DNA of 64,000 nt, taken from NCBI RefSeq assembly GCF_011008845.1, contig NZ_JAAIWM010000007.1:1-64000 (forward strand), written 5' to 3'. The DNA is from Bacillus mesophilus (GTDB taxonomy: Bacteria; Bacillota; Bacilli; Bacillales; SA4). The position numbers and the translations under genes were made by a program. Below, one piece after another: positions 34,741 through 43,749 of the stretch; positions within the stretch are counted from its first letter, which is position 1, and every line of letters starts with the position of its first letter. The notes under the pieces were generated by a model. That model was not told the DNA's origin. It searched no databases and saw only the letters and a list, made by a program, of their open reading frames with translations.

Positions 34741-36278
34741 AATGGCGTCTCCTCTTTTAGTAACGCTTCATCTTGTCTAAAGTAGACTTCTTTCTTTCCA
34801 TATTGCTTGTTTATCAGATTTGCGCTAATTCTGGCTGATTCAAAAATTGTCGGCAGACCACTTCCTGGATGGGTCCCTCCTCCAACTAGATAACAATGAC
34901 CAACATCTTCAAATTGATTATGTGGGCGGAAATACATCATTTGATCAAGGCTATGCGCCAAATTAAACGTTGCTCCCTTGTATACATAGACTTCGTTTTG
35001 CCATTCAAGAGGAGAGATTATTTTCTCCACTTCAATATGAGAACGAATGTCTTGTAGTTCTGGCTCTTTCTCTAAGATTGCTAGCATTTGCTCTCGTACC
35101 TTCTCTTTTTCAACGTTCCAATCAATGTCCGCTGTTAAGTTCGGAACCGGCATTAATACGTATAGAGCGGATTTCCCTTCTGGAGCTAAAGTTGGATCAA
35201 GTTTAGATGGATTGTGAACATAAATGGACGGATTATCCGATAATTTCATCGTTTTCGTCATTTCTTCCACATTCTTCTTATAATCATCCGCAAAAAGAAT
35301 CATGTGGTGTGGAAGATTTAGCGGTTTGCTCACACCTAAGTACAGCATAAATGTCGAACAGGATAGCTTTTTCTTTTCAAGATTTTCTTTTCGATATTTC
35401 TTCAAATCTGCTTGATCGAAAAGGTTTGTAACTGCATGGCCAAAATCAGCATTTATGATGACGTCATCACTCATCACGGTTTCTCCATTTTCTAACTTTA
35501 CTCCTACCGCTTTTCCTCTTTCAACCAGCACTCTTTGTACACCGGTCCCCGTATGAATCTTCCCTCCATATTCTTCGATTACGGAAGCCATTGCCTTACA
35601 CAGCTGATTGACTCCACCAATTGGATGGAAAAGCCCGTACCGGTGCTCTAGATAGGAAAGAATCGTAAAGGTGCCTGGACATTCCCACGGGGACATCCCC
35701 AAATATTTGGCTTGAAAGGAAAACGCCCATTTAAGTCGTTCGTCTTTAAAGTATGTAGATAAACGGTTATACACGGTATCAAGCGCATTTAACTTAGGTA
35801 ACGCTCTAACCATATTACCTGTGATAAAATCGGTCAGCTTCGTAAAGGGCTGCTGAAGCAATGGGGTGACGCGGTCAAACTTCTCCCCTTCTATCTTCAT
35901 AAATTGCTCATAACCAGAGAAGCTACCTGGGAACTTTTCTTCCATTTCTGCTAGCATCTTTTCCTTATTTCTCGATGGAGAAAAGGTCAGATCCCCAAAT
36001 TTCAATGTATATAACGGATCAATCTCCTGTAGTTCCATATAATCCTGCAAACGACGTCCACTCATCTGAAATAATTCCTCAAGGATGGAAGGCATCATAA
36101 AGAACGTGGGACCTACATCAAAGCTATAATCACCAAGCGTAAGTTTTGACGTCCTGCCGCCGATGACTGGTTGCTTTTCATACACATTCACCTCATAGCC
36201 CTGTGCAGAAAGAAGCATAGAAACAGCTAGCCCACCAGGACCTGCACCAACCACCGCGACCTTTTTCCTCTTTGTCAA
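34731..36278 (-). CDS. Phytoene desaturase-family FAD enzyme (CrtI/CrtN-type), first gene of the operon
   Basis: The protein has VAVVGAGPGGLAVSMLLSAQGYEVNVYEK, FDVGPTFFMMPSILEELF, FQAKYLGMSPWECPGTFTILSYLE, and the end motif GGGTHPGSGLPTIFESARI. No ATG is available; a TTG at 36278 lies 10 bases after GGAGG, and another TTG at 36287 abuts that site. The Lys-Arg-rich N-terminus before the flavin motif is short. The FQAKYLGMSP and GSGLPTIFES wording groups it with the classical bacterial phytoene desaturases of Firmicutes. A strong promoter and palindromic operator lie at 36305-36344. Confidence 0.85.
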   Translation of the reverse strand: MTKRKKVAVVGAGPGGLAVSMLLSAQGYEVNVYEKQPVIGGRTSKLTLGDYSFDVGPTFFMMPSILEELFQMSGRRLQDYMELQEIDPLYTLKFGDLTFSPSRNKEKMLAEMEEKFPGSFSGYEQFMKIEGEKFDRVTPLLQQPFTKLTDFITGNMVRALPKLNALDTVYNRLSTYFKDERLKWAFSFQAKYLGMSPWECPGTFTILSYLEHRYGLFHPIGGVNQLCKAMASVIEEYGGKIHTGTGVQRVLVERGKAVGVKLENGETVMSDDVIINADFGHAVTNLFDQADLKKYRKENLEKKKLSCSTFMLYLGVSKPLNLPHHMILFADDYKKNVEEMTKTMKLSDNPSIYVHNPSKLDPTLAPEGKSALYVLMPVPNLTADIDWNVEKEKVREQMLAILEKEPELQDIRSHIEVEKIISPLEWQNEVYVYKGATFNLAHSLDQMMYFRPHNQFEDVGHCYLVGGGTHPGSGLPTIFESARISANLINKQYGKKEVYFRQDEALLKEETPLWK

Positions 36279-36304
36279 ATTAATCAATCCTCCATCCGTC
36301 TATC

Positions 36305-36344
36305 TTATACAAACATTATACACACTTGTATAATGTTAGTGCAA
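36305..36344 (-). promoter_or_regulatory. Carotenoid operon promoter with tandem 11-bp repeats and palindrome
   Basis: On the minus strand the -35 is TTGCAC (36339-36344), the spacer is 18 bp, and the -10 is a perfect TATAAT (36315-36320). The plus-strand 11-mers TTATACAAACA (36305-36315) and TTATACACACT (36316-36326) lie in direct tandem. ACATTATACA at 36313-36322 and TGTATAATGT at 36327-36336 form a perfect palindrome across the -10 and spacer. This is a good operator candidate for the MerR-B12 protein. Confidence 0.75.
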
Positions 36345-36461
36345 TGTTTTCTTCTAAACATTAGACATCTTTTATTTTTTCGATAATACCCGCTTATACC
36401 AACATATTTCTACAAGTGACGGAAAATTACGACGGATCATCTTTGTCTAATCTTTTTCAGT

Positions 36462-36489
36462 GGGACAGAGGGACAGGCACCTTGTCCCA
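36462..36489. repeat. Dispersed GGGACA repeat
   Basis: GGGACAGAGGGACAGGCACC followed by TTGTCCCA is the first copy after the carotenoid region. Confidence 0.8.
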
Positions 36490-36554
36490 GAATAAGTTGA
36501 AACAAAATCCCTAACTTGCTATATGATCAAGTTGTCTAGCACCTACCAATCACT

Positions 36555-36660
36555 CTTTTTAGTTTTTTAGGCTCTGTTAAACTTGGTTGTTGAATATCTT
36601 TCCAGGATGCTCGCTTTCTGCGGGCAGACTCATGACCCACGCTTCTCCCGCACGAATCTA
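36555..36660. repeat. Possible remnant of a long Bacillus intergenic repeat
   Basis: GGCTCTGTTAAACTTGGTTG, then TCCAGGATGCTCGCTTTCTG and CGGGCAG, recalls from memory the ends of a long dispersed intergenic repeat seen in several Bacillus genomes. Only a truncated piece is present. Confidence 0.3.
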
Positions 36661-36681
36661 TTTTTTGAGAGAAGAGGCAAA

Positions 36682-36718
36682 GAACCCACCTGCTTATATA
36701 AGAGGTGGGTTCTGTTTT
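36682..36718 (+). terminator. Hairpin terminator
   Basis: GAACCCACCT and AGGTGGGTTC pair around GCTTATATAAG, followed by TGTTTT. No gene directly precedes it on the plus strand. The surrounding 36290-37075 stretch holds no supportable gene. Confidence 0.6.
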
Positions 36719-37075
36719 AACAAGCATTATTGTTTACAATTTAAATTGAGATGCAAGTATATTAAGTTCTTTTGCCCTTTGGCAAGCTCAGTGAAAGTAG
36801 TTGCTGGGGCTGAGACCTTTCAACATATCCTATTAAAAACGAACAACCTTTTCACACCAGTAATTTTCCTGAAATTGTAATTTTAATTTGCAATTTAAAG
36901 TTAATTTTTTATCATCATAAAGAAACGTATTTATACCAGATTGTTGTGAAATATTTAATTAAACGTCTGTTTAAATGTGAGTTAACATTTACTATTCCAA
37001 AATAAATTACTGACTTTACTATGAACAGGAACCGTTTTTTACAACCGTTTAGAGAATACACATGTAAAAAAAATT

Positions 37076-37116
37076 AGGGACAAGGTTCCTGTCCCCTTGT
37101 CCCTCCCTTGTCCCTA
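37076..37116. repeat. Dispersed GGGACA repeat
   Basis: GGGACAAGGTTCCTGTCCCC, then TTGTCCCTCCCTTGTCCCTA. Its minus-strand TAG is the stop codon of the DUF6508 gene. Confidence 0.85.
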
Positions 37117-37491
37117 TACTGCATCTAATCTGTATAAAATATATAAAAATACCTCATCATCAATTAATCGAGCAATAGTACCCGATGCGAACCTCTCTTT
37201 TCTAATAAATGTTGTGAGTAGTTTTTGAATGGTTTCGATGTCTGCTTCTTTAATTAACGTTTTATCTTCAATATATTTTTGGGCCTCATCTTGCCAACTT
37301 GGCCAATCAAACCCTTCAAGTATAAATGCTTCTGAATACACCATATGTATAAAGTCGTTTACAGGATCTGCATAGTCATAAGGATCCATAAAGCTTTCAG
37401 GTGATATGGAATATTTCTTAGCATCTGATTCAAAGAATGGCAAAAAGGTAAGTAGATTTTTTATATTTTGTTTTGTGATGTTTGTTTTCAT
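37114..37491 (-). CDS. DUF6508-like protein
   Basis: The 125-residue protein starts behind GAGGGGTGAAACA. The centre MVYSEAFILEGFDWPSWQDEA and the end TTFIRKERFASGTIARLIDDEVF match, from memory, the DUF6508 family. It is a small cytosolic protein of unknown function. Its TAG stop is the first triplet of a dispersed GGGACA repeat, so the original C-terminus may differ by a few residues. It is monocistronic. Confidence 0.7.
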   Translation of the reverse strand: MKTNITKQNIKNLLTFLPFFESDAKKYSISPESFMDPYDYADPVNDFIHMVYSEAFILEGFDWPSWQDEAQKYIEDKTLIKEADIETIQKLLTTFIRKERFASGTIARLIDDEVFLYILYRLDAV

Positions 37492-37595
37492 TGTTTCACC
37501 CCTCTTAGTCGTTTTTTAATCCCATTCAATCTCCTTAAAAAAGCGAGAATTTCTTTTAAATTAGCACTATATCACCTAGTATTGACGAAGAAGGT

Positions 37596-38699
37596 CTATG
37601 AATTAAACACACTTCTAATTCCTTTAGCAATTTCATTCATACAATCCTCTGCTTGTGGATATTCACCGATTTTATCTATAAAGGCATGATCCATACCATT
37701 GTATTGAATTAATTTTACTTTTACTCCTGATCTGGCTAGCTTTCTAGCATATGCTTCCCCTTCGAGTCTAAGAAAATCGTATTCTGCTGTAATAATTAAG
37801 GTGTCTGGTAGCCCGCTTAAATCTTCTGCTAGTAAAGGTGAAACATGTGGATGGGAGTTCTCTATTACACCTTGTAAATATAGCTCGTTAAATAGGGGGC
37901 CTGCTCCTGCAAGCGCATATACACTGCTTCTAATTAGCTCATGATTATGTAGGATCTTGTACTCTTCTATATCCCATTTATAATCTTCTGTTTCCCTATC
38001 TCCTATGTTAACAACGGGATAAATTAATGCTTGATACTTAATCATATTGGTTTGTTGCTCATGATCTAGTAAACAACATACGGTCGCTAGGTTCCCACCA
38101 GCACTATCACCCGCTACCGCTATTTGTTCTCTATCAATACCAAGCTCTTTTGGATGGTTATATACCCATGTAATCGCATCAAAGCAATCATATAATCCAG
38201 CCGGAAATGGGTTTTCTGGCGCAAGGCGATAATCCACCGATACAACGACTGCATTTGCCTTTTCTGCGAGAGCTTTACAAGGATTCTCGACCGTTTCTAG
38301 AGTTCCACCGATAAAGCCTCCTCCATGGAAATACACTACGGCAGGTAATGGAGAATCTGATACTGGAGAATATATTCTTATTGGAATATCACCATTTCTT
38401 CCAGTAATGATTAGAGCTTCTGTTCGGATTTCATGCTTCGTTACATCCTTGTTTGCCCAACCCATTTTAGCTCGCACAGCTTCAATATCGAGATCATTGT
38501 TCTCGCTCTTTTCAGTAGAACCTTGTTCAGTAGTCCGTTGCTTTTTAACATTTTCTAAAACCCTTGGATCAAAATCCCCTTCCGAATCTAGATCGGGGAT
38601 TCTTTTAATCAAGATTTCTACACCAGAATCCACCTTTGTTTCCGAACTTTCTTCTAGTAAACGTACTAGGTTTTCATACTCCGTATTTTGAACAGACAT
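37596..38699 (-). CDS. Alpha/beta hydrolase fold-3 esterase
   Basis: The 367-residue protein has the HSL-family motifs VYFHGGGFIGG (oxyanion), VVSVDYRLAPENPFPAGLYD, VAGDSAGGN (nucleophile Ser) and late catalytic TAEYDFLRLEGE and MDHAF. The N-terminal 90 residues are charged and extended (SDGDFDPRVLENVKKQRTTE), more than most family members carry. AGAGGATG supports the start. It probably hydrolyses short-chain esters. It is distinct from the hydrolase in the carotenoid region. Confidence 0.9.
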   Translation of the reverse strand: MSVQNTEYENLVRLLEESSETKVDSGVEILIKRIPDLDSEGDFDPRVLENVKKQRTTEQGSTEKSENNDLDIEAVRAKMGWANKDVTKHEIRTEALIITGRNGDIPIRIYSPVSDSPLPAVVYFHGGGFIGGTLETVENPCKALAEKANAVVVSVDYRLAPENPFPAGLYDCFDAITWVYNHPKELGIDREQIAVAGDSAGGNLATVCCLLDHEQQTNMIKYQALIYPVVNIGDRETEDYKWDIEEYKILHNHELIRSSVYALAGAGPLFNELYLQGVIENSHPHVSPLLAEDLSGLPDTLIITAEYDFLRLEGEAYARKLARSGVKVKLIQYNGMDHAFIDKIGEYPQAEDCMNEIAKGIRSVFNS

Positions 38700-38717
38700 A
38701 CTGATTCATCCTCTCTG

Positions 38718-38746
38718 TGGGACATAGGGACAGGTACCTTGTCCCA
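38718..38746. repeat. Dispersed GGGACA repeat
   Basis: TGGGACATAGGGACAGGTAC followed by CTTGTCCCA lies just upstream of the esterase start. Confidence 0.8.
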
Positions 38747-38932
38747 GTTGCCGATAGCAAAAAACTCTCTCCCTTATTCCTTATAACTCTTTAATAGTTC
38801 AACTTTAGTAGTTTAGATTGTAGTTTACAACCATTTATTACAAATTCAGAGTAGGTTATAACACTATACTTATTTTCTGCATTTGAAACTAAGTTACGTC
38901 ATATATGGAACATTCCCCCATTCCTGGACCAA

Positions 38933-38990
38933 GGGGACAGGTACCTTGTCCCACCAATAAATCAGATGGAACAAGGGCCCTGTCCCTTGT
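38933..38990. repeat. Two dispersed GGGACA repeats in a row
   Basis: GGGGACAGGTACCTTGTCCC at 38933 and ACAAGGGCCCTGTCCCTTGT at 38971 lie 17 bases apart in opposite senses. Confidence 0.8.
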
Positions 38991-39000
38991 GTCTCTAACT

Positions 39001-39053
39001 TATAGGTTTACATGAGAAAAGACTGACTCGAAGTAGAGACAGCCTTTTTACAT
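39001..39053 (+). repeat. Second copy of the 23.15-kb terminator element
   Basis: TAGGTTTACATGAGAAAAG and GTAGAGACAGCCTTTTTA match the 23147-23196 terminator region, but the 5' arm is mutated, so the stem is weaker. Confidence 0.6.
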
Positions 39054-39159
39054 ACTAATAAGTGTTATAAACTTTTCTCTCAAATGAAGTTGGAATTTCA
39101 AAGTAAACGAAATGAATGATTTCCTAGAAAGGATTACATAGTGGATTAATAGTATAGTT

Positions 39160-39207
39160 TAGCGACCAAAAACGTTCCTACATTGGGAGTTCTTGGTCGC
39201 TATTTAA
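39160..39207 (-). terminator. Hairpin terminator of the GGDEF gene
   Basis: TAGCGACCAA and TTGGTCGCTA form a 10-bp stem around a loop that itself pairs GTTCC with GGGAGTT-like bases. It lies downstream of the minus-strand GGDEF gene. Confidence 0.6.
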
Positions 39208-39272
39208 TCTGTTTTAAAAGATTCAATTAAATATGTGACACAGCAAGTCTTCTCATACTCTGCATCATCATA

Positions 39273-40694
39273 TTATTCATGCATCGCAGTATATAGTAAG
39301 ACTTGATCCTTCCCATTCTGTTTTGCTAGATAGAGACTCTGATCAGCTAGAAGAAAAAGGTCTTTAAATTCTTTTACTTGTCCTTTTTGGTTGTCAGCGA
39401 CACCAATACTCGTCTTAATAGCTAGTGATTCACTTTTACTTTCAATGTGTAACTTTCGTAGAGCTATTTTTAGTTTTTCAACTTTCAACAGGCTTTGTTC
39501 TATCGTTTCACCATATAGGAGGATAACAAACTCGTCCCCACCGTATCGGCCAATCAGGTCATTTTCACTAAATGTTTCTTTACACACCTTACCTACTTGT
39601 TTGATGACCTCATCTCCACATAAATGGCCATACTTATCATTTATTGTTTTAAAATCATCCACATCAAAAGCAATACAGACAACGTTTTCATTTTCTTTAT
39701 GGGCCTTTTTGAGCCAATCATTTGCAGTTGTTTCTAGGTAACTTCGGTTAGAAATCCCTGACAGAAAGTCCAAATTAGCCTTTCGTTCCATTTCAGAAAT
39801 ATGATGTTTGACTTCAAGCTTGATCGCTTTTAAAGATAGCTCTCGTTGATTGATTTCATTTAGCAGTGAAATATACTCTTTTTGAATAAGATACCCAAGC
39901 TGTATATCACCCATTTCATCACAAATCTTACAGCGTTCCTCTTGAATGGTTTTAAGTAAATACAGATCTTGGTAGGTTACCACAAGTTCCTTTGCTGAAT
40001 TGAAGGATTCCATTGCTTCCTTCCAATTCTTCTGCTTCACATGCCATTTACCTCTCAAGATATAACTTTGTGACTTCTCTCTTATGAATGAATCAAGGAC
40101 TGATTGATTCTCAATCTCTTTAATGAGGGTATCCGCAACCTCCAACTCTCCCAATCCAATATACGCCAGAGCGATATTTAGACTAACACGAATTTCTAAT
40201 ATAGGACTGGCAGGAGTATGTAGTTTCGCTATTTTCAATCCTTGCTCAGCTGCGTGTAATGCTTCCTCAAATTTTTCTTCTAGCATAAGAACGTGACTTA
40301 AATTGCTATATCCATTACTGATAATATTGTATTTAGCCAGCTTTTCTCCTAACTCAATACTTTTCGCCAGGGTCTGTTTTGCACGGTCGTAATCTTTATT
40401 ATAGTCATATAGCAAAAACAGAACATTAAAAAGTTGGAGGTGGTCTGTTTCATCTCCACGGTCCCTACAAATCTCACTATATGCTTCTATATTATTAAAT
40501 GCTTCTTCTATATCACCTATACAATAATAAGAGGCTGCTAGATTTAAATATGCCACTAGCAAAGACTTATGGCTGTTCATTTCATTACCTAGTTTGATTA
40601 ACTCATAACTAGCCCCAATCGCTTCCTTATACTTACCTTCTGCTCTAAGTAAAGTAACTTGCTGCTGAAGTACAGTTACGTCTTTTTTCTCCAT
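39273..40694 (-). CDS. TPR-repeat diguanylate cyclase
   Basis: The 473-residue protein has an N-terminal array of tetratricopeptide repeats (about residues 1-270; AYLNLAASYYCIGDIEEAFNN, SNLSHVLMLEEKFEEALHA), a coiled coil and a GGDEF domain (about 305-470). The active-site loop is intact GRYGGDEFVILLYG, and the DVDDFKTINDKYGH metal segment is present, so it should make c-di-GMP. The I-site RxxD is not obvious. The TPRs probably bind a protein partner that controls activity. No membrane segment is seen. Confidence 0.93.
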   Translation of the reverse strand: MEKKDVTVLQQQVTLLRAEGKYKEAIGASYELIKLGNEMNSHKSLLVAYLNLAASYYCIGDIEEAFNNIEAYSEICRDRGDETDHLQLFNVLFLLYDYNKDYDRAKQTLAKSIELGEKLAKYNIISNGYSNLSHVLMLEEKFEEALHAAEQGLKIAKLHTPASPILEIRVSLNIALAYIGLGELEVADTLIKEIENQSVLDSFIREKSQSYILRGKWHVKQKNWKEAMESFNSAKELVVTYQDLYLLKTIQEERCKICDEMGDIQLGYLIQKEYISLLNEINQRELSLKAIKLEVKHHISEMERKANLDFLSGISNRSYLETTANDWLKKAHKENENVVCIAFDVDDFKTINDKYGHLCGDEVIKQVGKVCKETFSENDLIGRYGGDEFVILLYGETIEQSLLKVEKLKIALRKLHIESKSESLAIKTSIGVADNQKGQVKEFKDLFLLADQSLYLAKQNGKDQVLLYTAMHE

Positions 40695-40826
40695 ATGTAA
40701 TACCCCATTCGTTGTAACTAGGATTGTGTAAATGTATTTTTATGGCTATATATCAATATCATTATATAACATTTTTTAGCAATTGGTTGTATTGAAATAA
40801 GAGAAACATATGGTAAATAATAGAAT

Positions 40827-40854
40827 GGGACAGGAGGACAAGTACGCTGTTCCA
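40827..40854. repeat. Dispersed GGGACA repeat, degraded
   Basis: GGGACAGGAGGACAAGTACG and CTGTTCCAG match the core with several changes. The rest of the 40695-41087 gap shows no gene. Confidence 0.5.
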
Positions 40855-41087
40855 GTTAAACGATAGTTAATAAACTCATCCCTTAATCCCTAAAGTTCTT
40901 TACTATCCAATAGTTGTTTAATGGTCGTCTGGTGAAACATGTGATTTTGAGGAGTATATAGGAACCAATGGAACAGCCACTATCCCATTCCCCCATTCCA
41001 ATACAACAAAAATAGGCATAAAAGAAAGTCCAACTCCTTTCCATCATCACCTCATCATGAATAGACTATAGAAAGGGAAAGGAGTAG

Positions 41088-42191
41088 ATGTTTGTGAATC
41101 CACAATATCTAGGTATTATTATTCCGAAGTCAACCTATGACAGGATGCCAGTCTTAACAAGCAATGACCGTAGCATGTTTTCGATATGGGAAAACACGGC
41201 AAAACGCCATCAGCTTATTCCTTGTTATTTTCGCTTCTTTGACATTCAACCGGGAGTGGAAACGATTTCTGCTTTTGTGAAAGAGGGAAACGAGTATCAA
41301 CGGAAACAAATCCCTAGCCCTAGCGTGATCTATTCAAGAGTGTTGGATCACCTTCCCGCTTTTCGTTCACATATTAAATCCCTTCAAAACGATGGGAAAA
41401 CAATATTTAATGTGCCAAATTACGATGTAGAAAAATATAAAATTCATCAAATCCTTAAGCAGGATCCGTATTTGAAGGAGCATTTACCTGAAACTGAAGT
41501 TCTAACCATTGAATCCTTAAATAAAATGGCCTCCAACTACTCAACATTAATTTTAAAGAAAAGCTATGGAGAATTCGGAAAAGGTGCAATGAAGCTGGAG
41601 AAAATCGATAAAGAGAATTGGTGTTTATCGTATAAGTCAAAGAAAGATGAACCTTTAAAAAGAGTTCTTTTCAACAAAAAAATCCCTTCCCTATTAAAAA
41701 AGCGTGTAACGAAAAAGACGTATATTATTCAGGAGTTAATTCCTCTAGCTACTTTTCAAGGCAATCCCTTTGATATGAGAGTAGCTGTCCAAAGGAATAT
41801 ACAGGGACATTTCCAAGTATCAGGAATCATGTGTAAAGTTGCAAAAAATCAGGAGTTTCTTACAAACGGTGCACAAGGAGGAACTACTTATACGTTAGAA
41901 GAAATTGCAGCCCAATCTCACCCTACAATCCCCTTAGGTACTTTACAAGCTAGAATAAGCGACTTTTCCATTGATCTATGTAAGTATCTATCAAACTACT
42001 TTCCACATCTTGCTGATTTGGGTTTAGACATTGGAGTAACGAAGGAAGGAAAACCATATTTTATTGAGTGTAACTTTATATCGGATTACGCAGACGGGAT
42101 ATTTAAGAACGGAGAACTTATTAATGAGGATTGGGAAGCGGTTTTTCGTACACCGATCGAATATGCAAGATATTTACTAGAAAAAGGCTGA
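41088..42191 (+). CDS. YheC/YheD-family ATP-grasp protein
   Basis: The 367-residue protein has a non-catalytic N-terminal half (1-130) and a C-terminal ATP-grasp fold: TLILKKSYGEFGKGAMKLEK for the ATP lysine, IQELIPLATFQGNPFDMRVAVQ, and DLGLDIGVTKEGKPYFIECN for the metal-binding acid-Asn pair. YheC and YheD of B. subtilis are spore coat-associated; family members ligate carboxylates to amines. AAAGGAG lies four bases before the ATG; a GTG at 41094 is an alternative. It is one of two such genes flanking a MurF-like ligase. Confidence 0.88.
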   Translation: MFVNPQYLGIIIPKSTYDRMPVLTSNDRSMFSIWENTAKRHQLIPCYFRFFDIQPGVETISAFVKEGNEYQRKQIPSPSVIYSRVLDHLPAFRSHIKSLQNDGKTIFNVPNYDVEKYKIHQILKQDPYLKEHLPETEVLTIESLNKMASNYSTLILKKSYGEFGKGAMKLEKIDKENWCLSYKSKKDEPLKRVLFNKKIPSLLKKRVTKKTYIIQELIPLATFQGNPFDMRVAVQRNIQGHFQVSGIMCKVAKNQEFLTNGAQGGTTYTLEEIAAQSHPTIPLGTLQARISDFSIDLCKYLSNYFPHLADLGLDIGVTKEGKPYFIECNFISDYADGIFKNGELINEDWEAVFRTPIEYARYLLEKG

Positions 42192-42220
42192 TTCCTCTAA
42201 GAGAATCAACCTTTTTTTAC
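42183..42220 (+). terminator. Terminator between the ATP-grasp gene and the MurF-like gene
   Basis: AAGGCTGATTC and GAATCAACCTT pair with a short loop, followed by TTTTTT. The TGA stop of the ATP-grasp gene lies within the 5' arm. Confidence 0.8.
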
Positions 42221-43593
42221 TTGATTAGCTTTTTCATTACATCCTTAAAGGATCTTCTCATCGAGGTTTTAAACAAGACAGCCGTATTCGAATCAATTAC
42301 TTGTAGTAGAAGCTTTAATAAAGAATTTTTGTCATTGATCGTATAAACAGCTGATGGATCCATACCCATTTCTACGGCTTTACGACAAACTGGTTTACTC
42401 TGATGACCAATTGTAATTAATACATCTACGTCATAGTTAACCACCAATTCTCCAACCTTTTCATGTTCCGCAACCGAATATTGCCCAAGTTCTTCAATTT
42501 CCCCTATGATGGCAACCTTTTTTCTGCCCTTTGCCGTTTCCCTTAACACTTCAAGTGCAGCTTGAATGGATGTTGGGTTTGTATTCCATGTATCATCGAT
42601 GATGAGTGACCCACGGAAGCCATCATGAAACTGAAGATGCCTTTCTATATGCTTAAATGTTTGAAGTCGATTAATCGCCTCTTTTAAGCTTACACCGACT
42701 AATGAAGTTGCAGCTAAAGCCGCTAATGCGTTATACACATTGTGAGAACCATATCCAGGTACAAAACACGGATAATTTCCACCCTTATAAGAGAGCACAA
42801 AATCCATTCCAGCCTTTTCATGATTAAAGGAAATCGAATGACCTCTAAAATGAGCCGAAGCATCTGTTCCAACATAGACGACATTTCCTTTAAATGACTT
42901 TAAATCTAACTCCTTTGAGATTTTATCATCACTATTGAGAATCATGGTACCATTTTTGACGGCAGAGATCATCGAGGCTTTTTCTCTAATATATGCATCC
43001 TGACTTTTAAAGCCTTCAATGTGATCGGTTCCAATGGTAGTGATGATTCCAATCTGCGGCTTAAAGTAATGGGCGGAGTAAAGAAGTTGATTGGGACCTG
43101 ATACACCCATTTCAAATACTGCATGATCTGTCGTTTCATCCATATTCATTAAATAATCTAAATTTCGTTTTAATCCATTCTTACTTTTTATCGTACTTAC
43201 TACTTTATGTTCTTTAGATAAAATCCACGATATCATTTCTTTTGTTGTCGTTTTCCCGCAAGTACCTGTCACTCCAATGACTGGAAGGGTAAAAAGATTG
43301 CGATAGTAATCCACAAAGTTAAAATAAGCTTTCTTAACATTTTCAACCACTACGACGGTTGTGTCCTCCTTCACACCCTTTAGCTTGGCTGGGTTTGAGG
43401 TAACCACGATTACCGAATTAGTATGTTGAGGTAATGGGAATGATTTTCTCTTTTTTTTAATAAATACTAACGTATGGTCTGTAATAACGTGATCATCATA
43501 ACTGGCAACACTCTTAATGGTCTGAGCTGGATTTCCACGAACGACTTTCCCTTCTATAACGGATAATACATCTTGCAATAAAAGCTCTTTCAC
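42217..43593 (-). CDS. MurF-like Mur ligase
   Basis: The GTG start follows GAGGATATT. The 458-residue protein has a MurF-like N-terminal domain (1-100), a central ATPase with P-loop GVTGTCGKTTTKEM, and EMGVSGPNQL and TTIGTDHIEGF segments. The C-terminal domain has IDDTWNTNPTSIQAALEVL where MurF usually has DxYNANPxS, so Tyr is replaced by Trp. Housekeeping MurF adds D-Ala-D-Ala to UDP-MurNAc-tripeptide. A paralogue between two YheC/YheD ATP-grasp genes, away from the dcw cluster, suggests a specialised ligase for the spore coat or a peptide product. Inference. Confidence 0.85.
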   Translation of the reverse strand: MKELLLQDVLSVIEGKVVRGNPAQTIKSVASYDDHVITDHTLVFIKKKRKSFPLPQHTNSVIVVTSNPAKLKGVKEDTTVVVVENVKKAYFNFVDYYRNLFTLPVIGVTGTCGKTTTKEMISWILSKEHKVVSTIKSKNGLKRNLDYLMNMDETTDHAVFEMGVSGPNQLLYSAHYFKPQIGIITTIGTDHIEGFKSQDAYIREKASMISAVKNGTMILNSDDKISKELDLKSFKGNVVYVGTDASAHFRGHSISFNHEKAGMDFVLSYKGGNYPCFVPGYGSHNVYNALAALAATSLVGVSLKEAINRLQTFKHIERHLQFHDGFRGSLIIDDTWNTNPTSIQAALEVLRETAKGRKKVAIIGEIEELGQYSVAEHEKVGELVVNYDVDVLITIGHQSKPVCRKAVEMGMDPSAVYTINDKNSLLKLLLQVIDSNTAVLFKTSMRRSFKDVMKKLIK

Positions 43594-43749
43594 AATATCC
43601 TCGCCCTCTTTTTTGACGTTTCTTTATCCTATTAAGAAGCACCTAATGTTGTAAGGGCATATATCTATTTTTAGGGATATTAGACTAAGATTAACGACAT
43701 TTAAAAATAAGGCAGGAATCAATCAGGACTAGAGGGTGATGACGAAATC

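Noticed and set aside
42217..43593. Housekeeping murF
   Set aside because: It has no ddl or dcw neighbours, a changed D-x-W-N-T-N-P motif, and a position between two YheC/YheD genes, so a paralogue is more likely.
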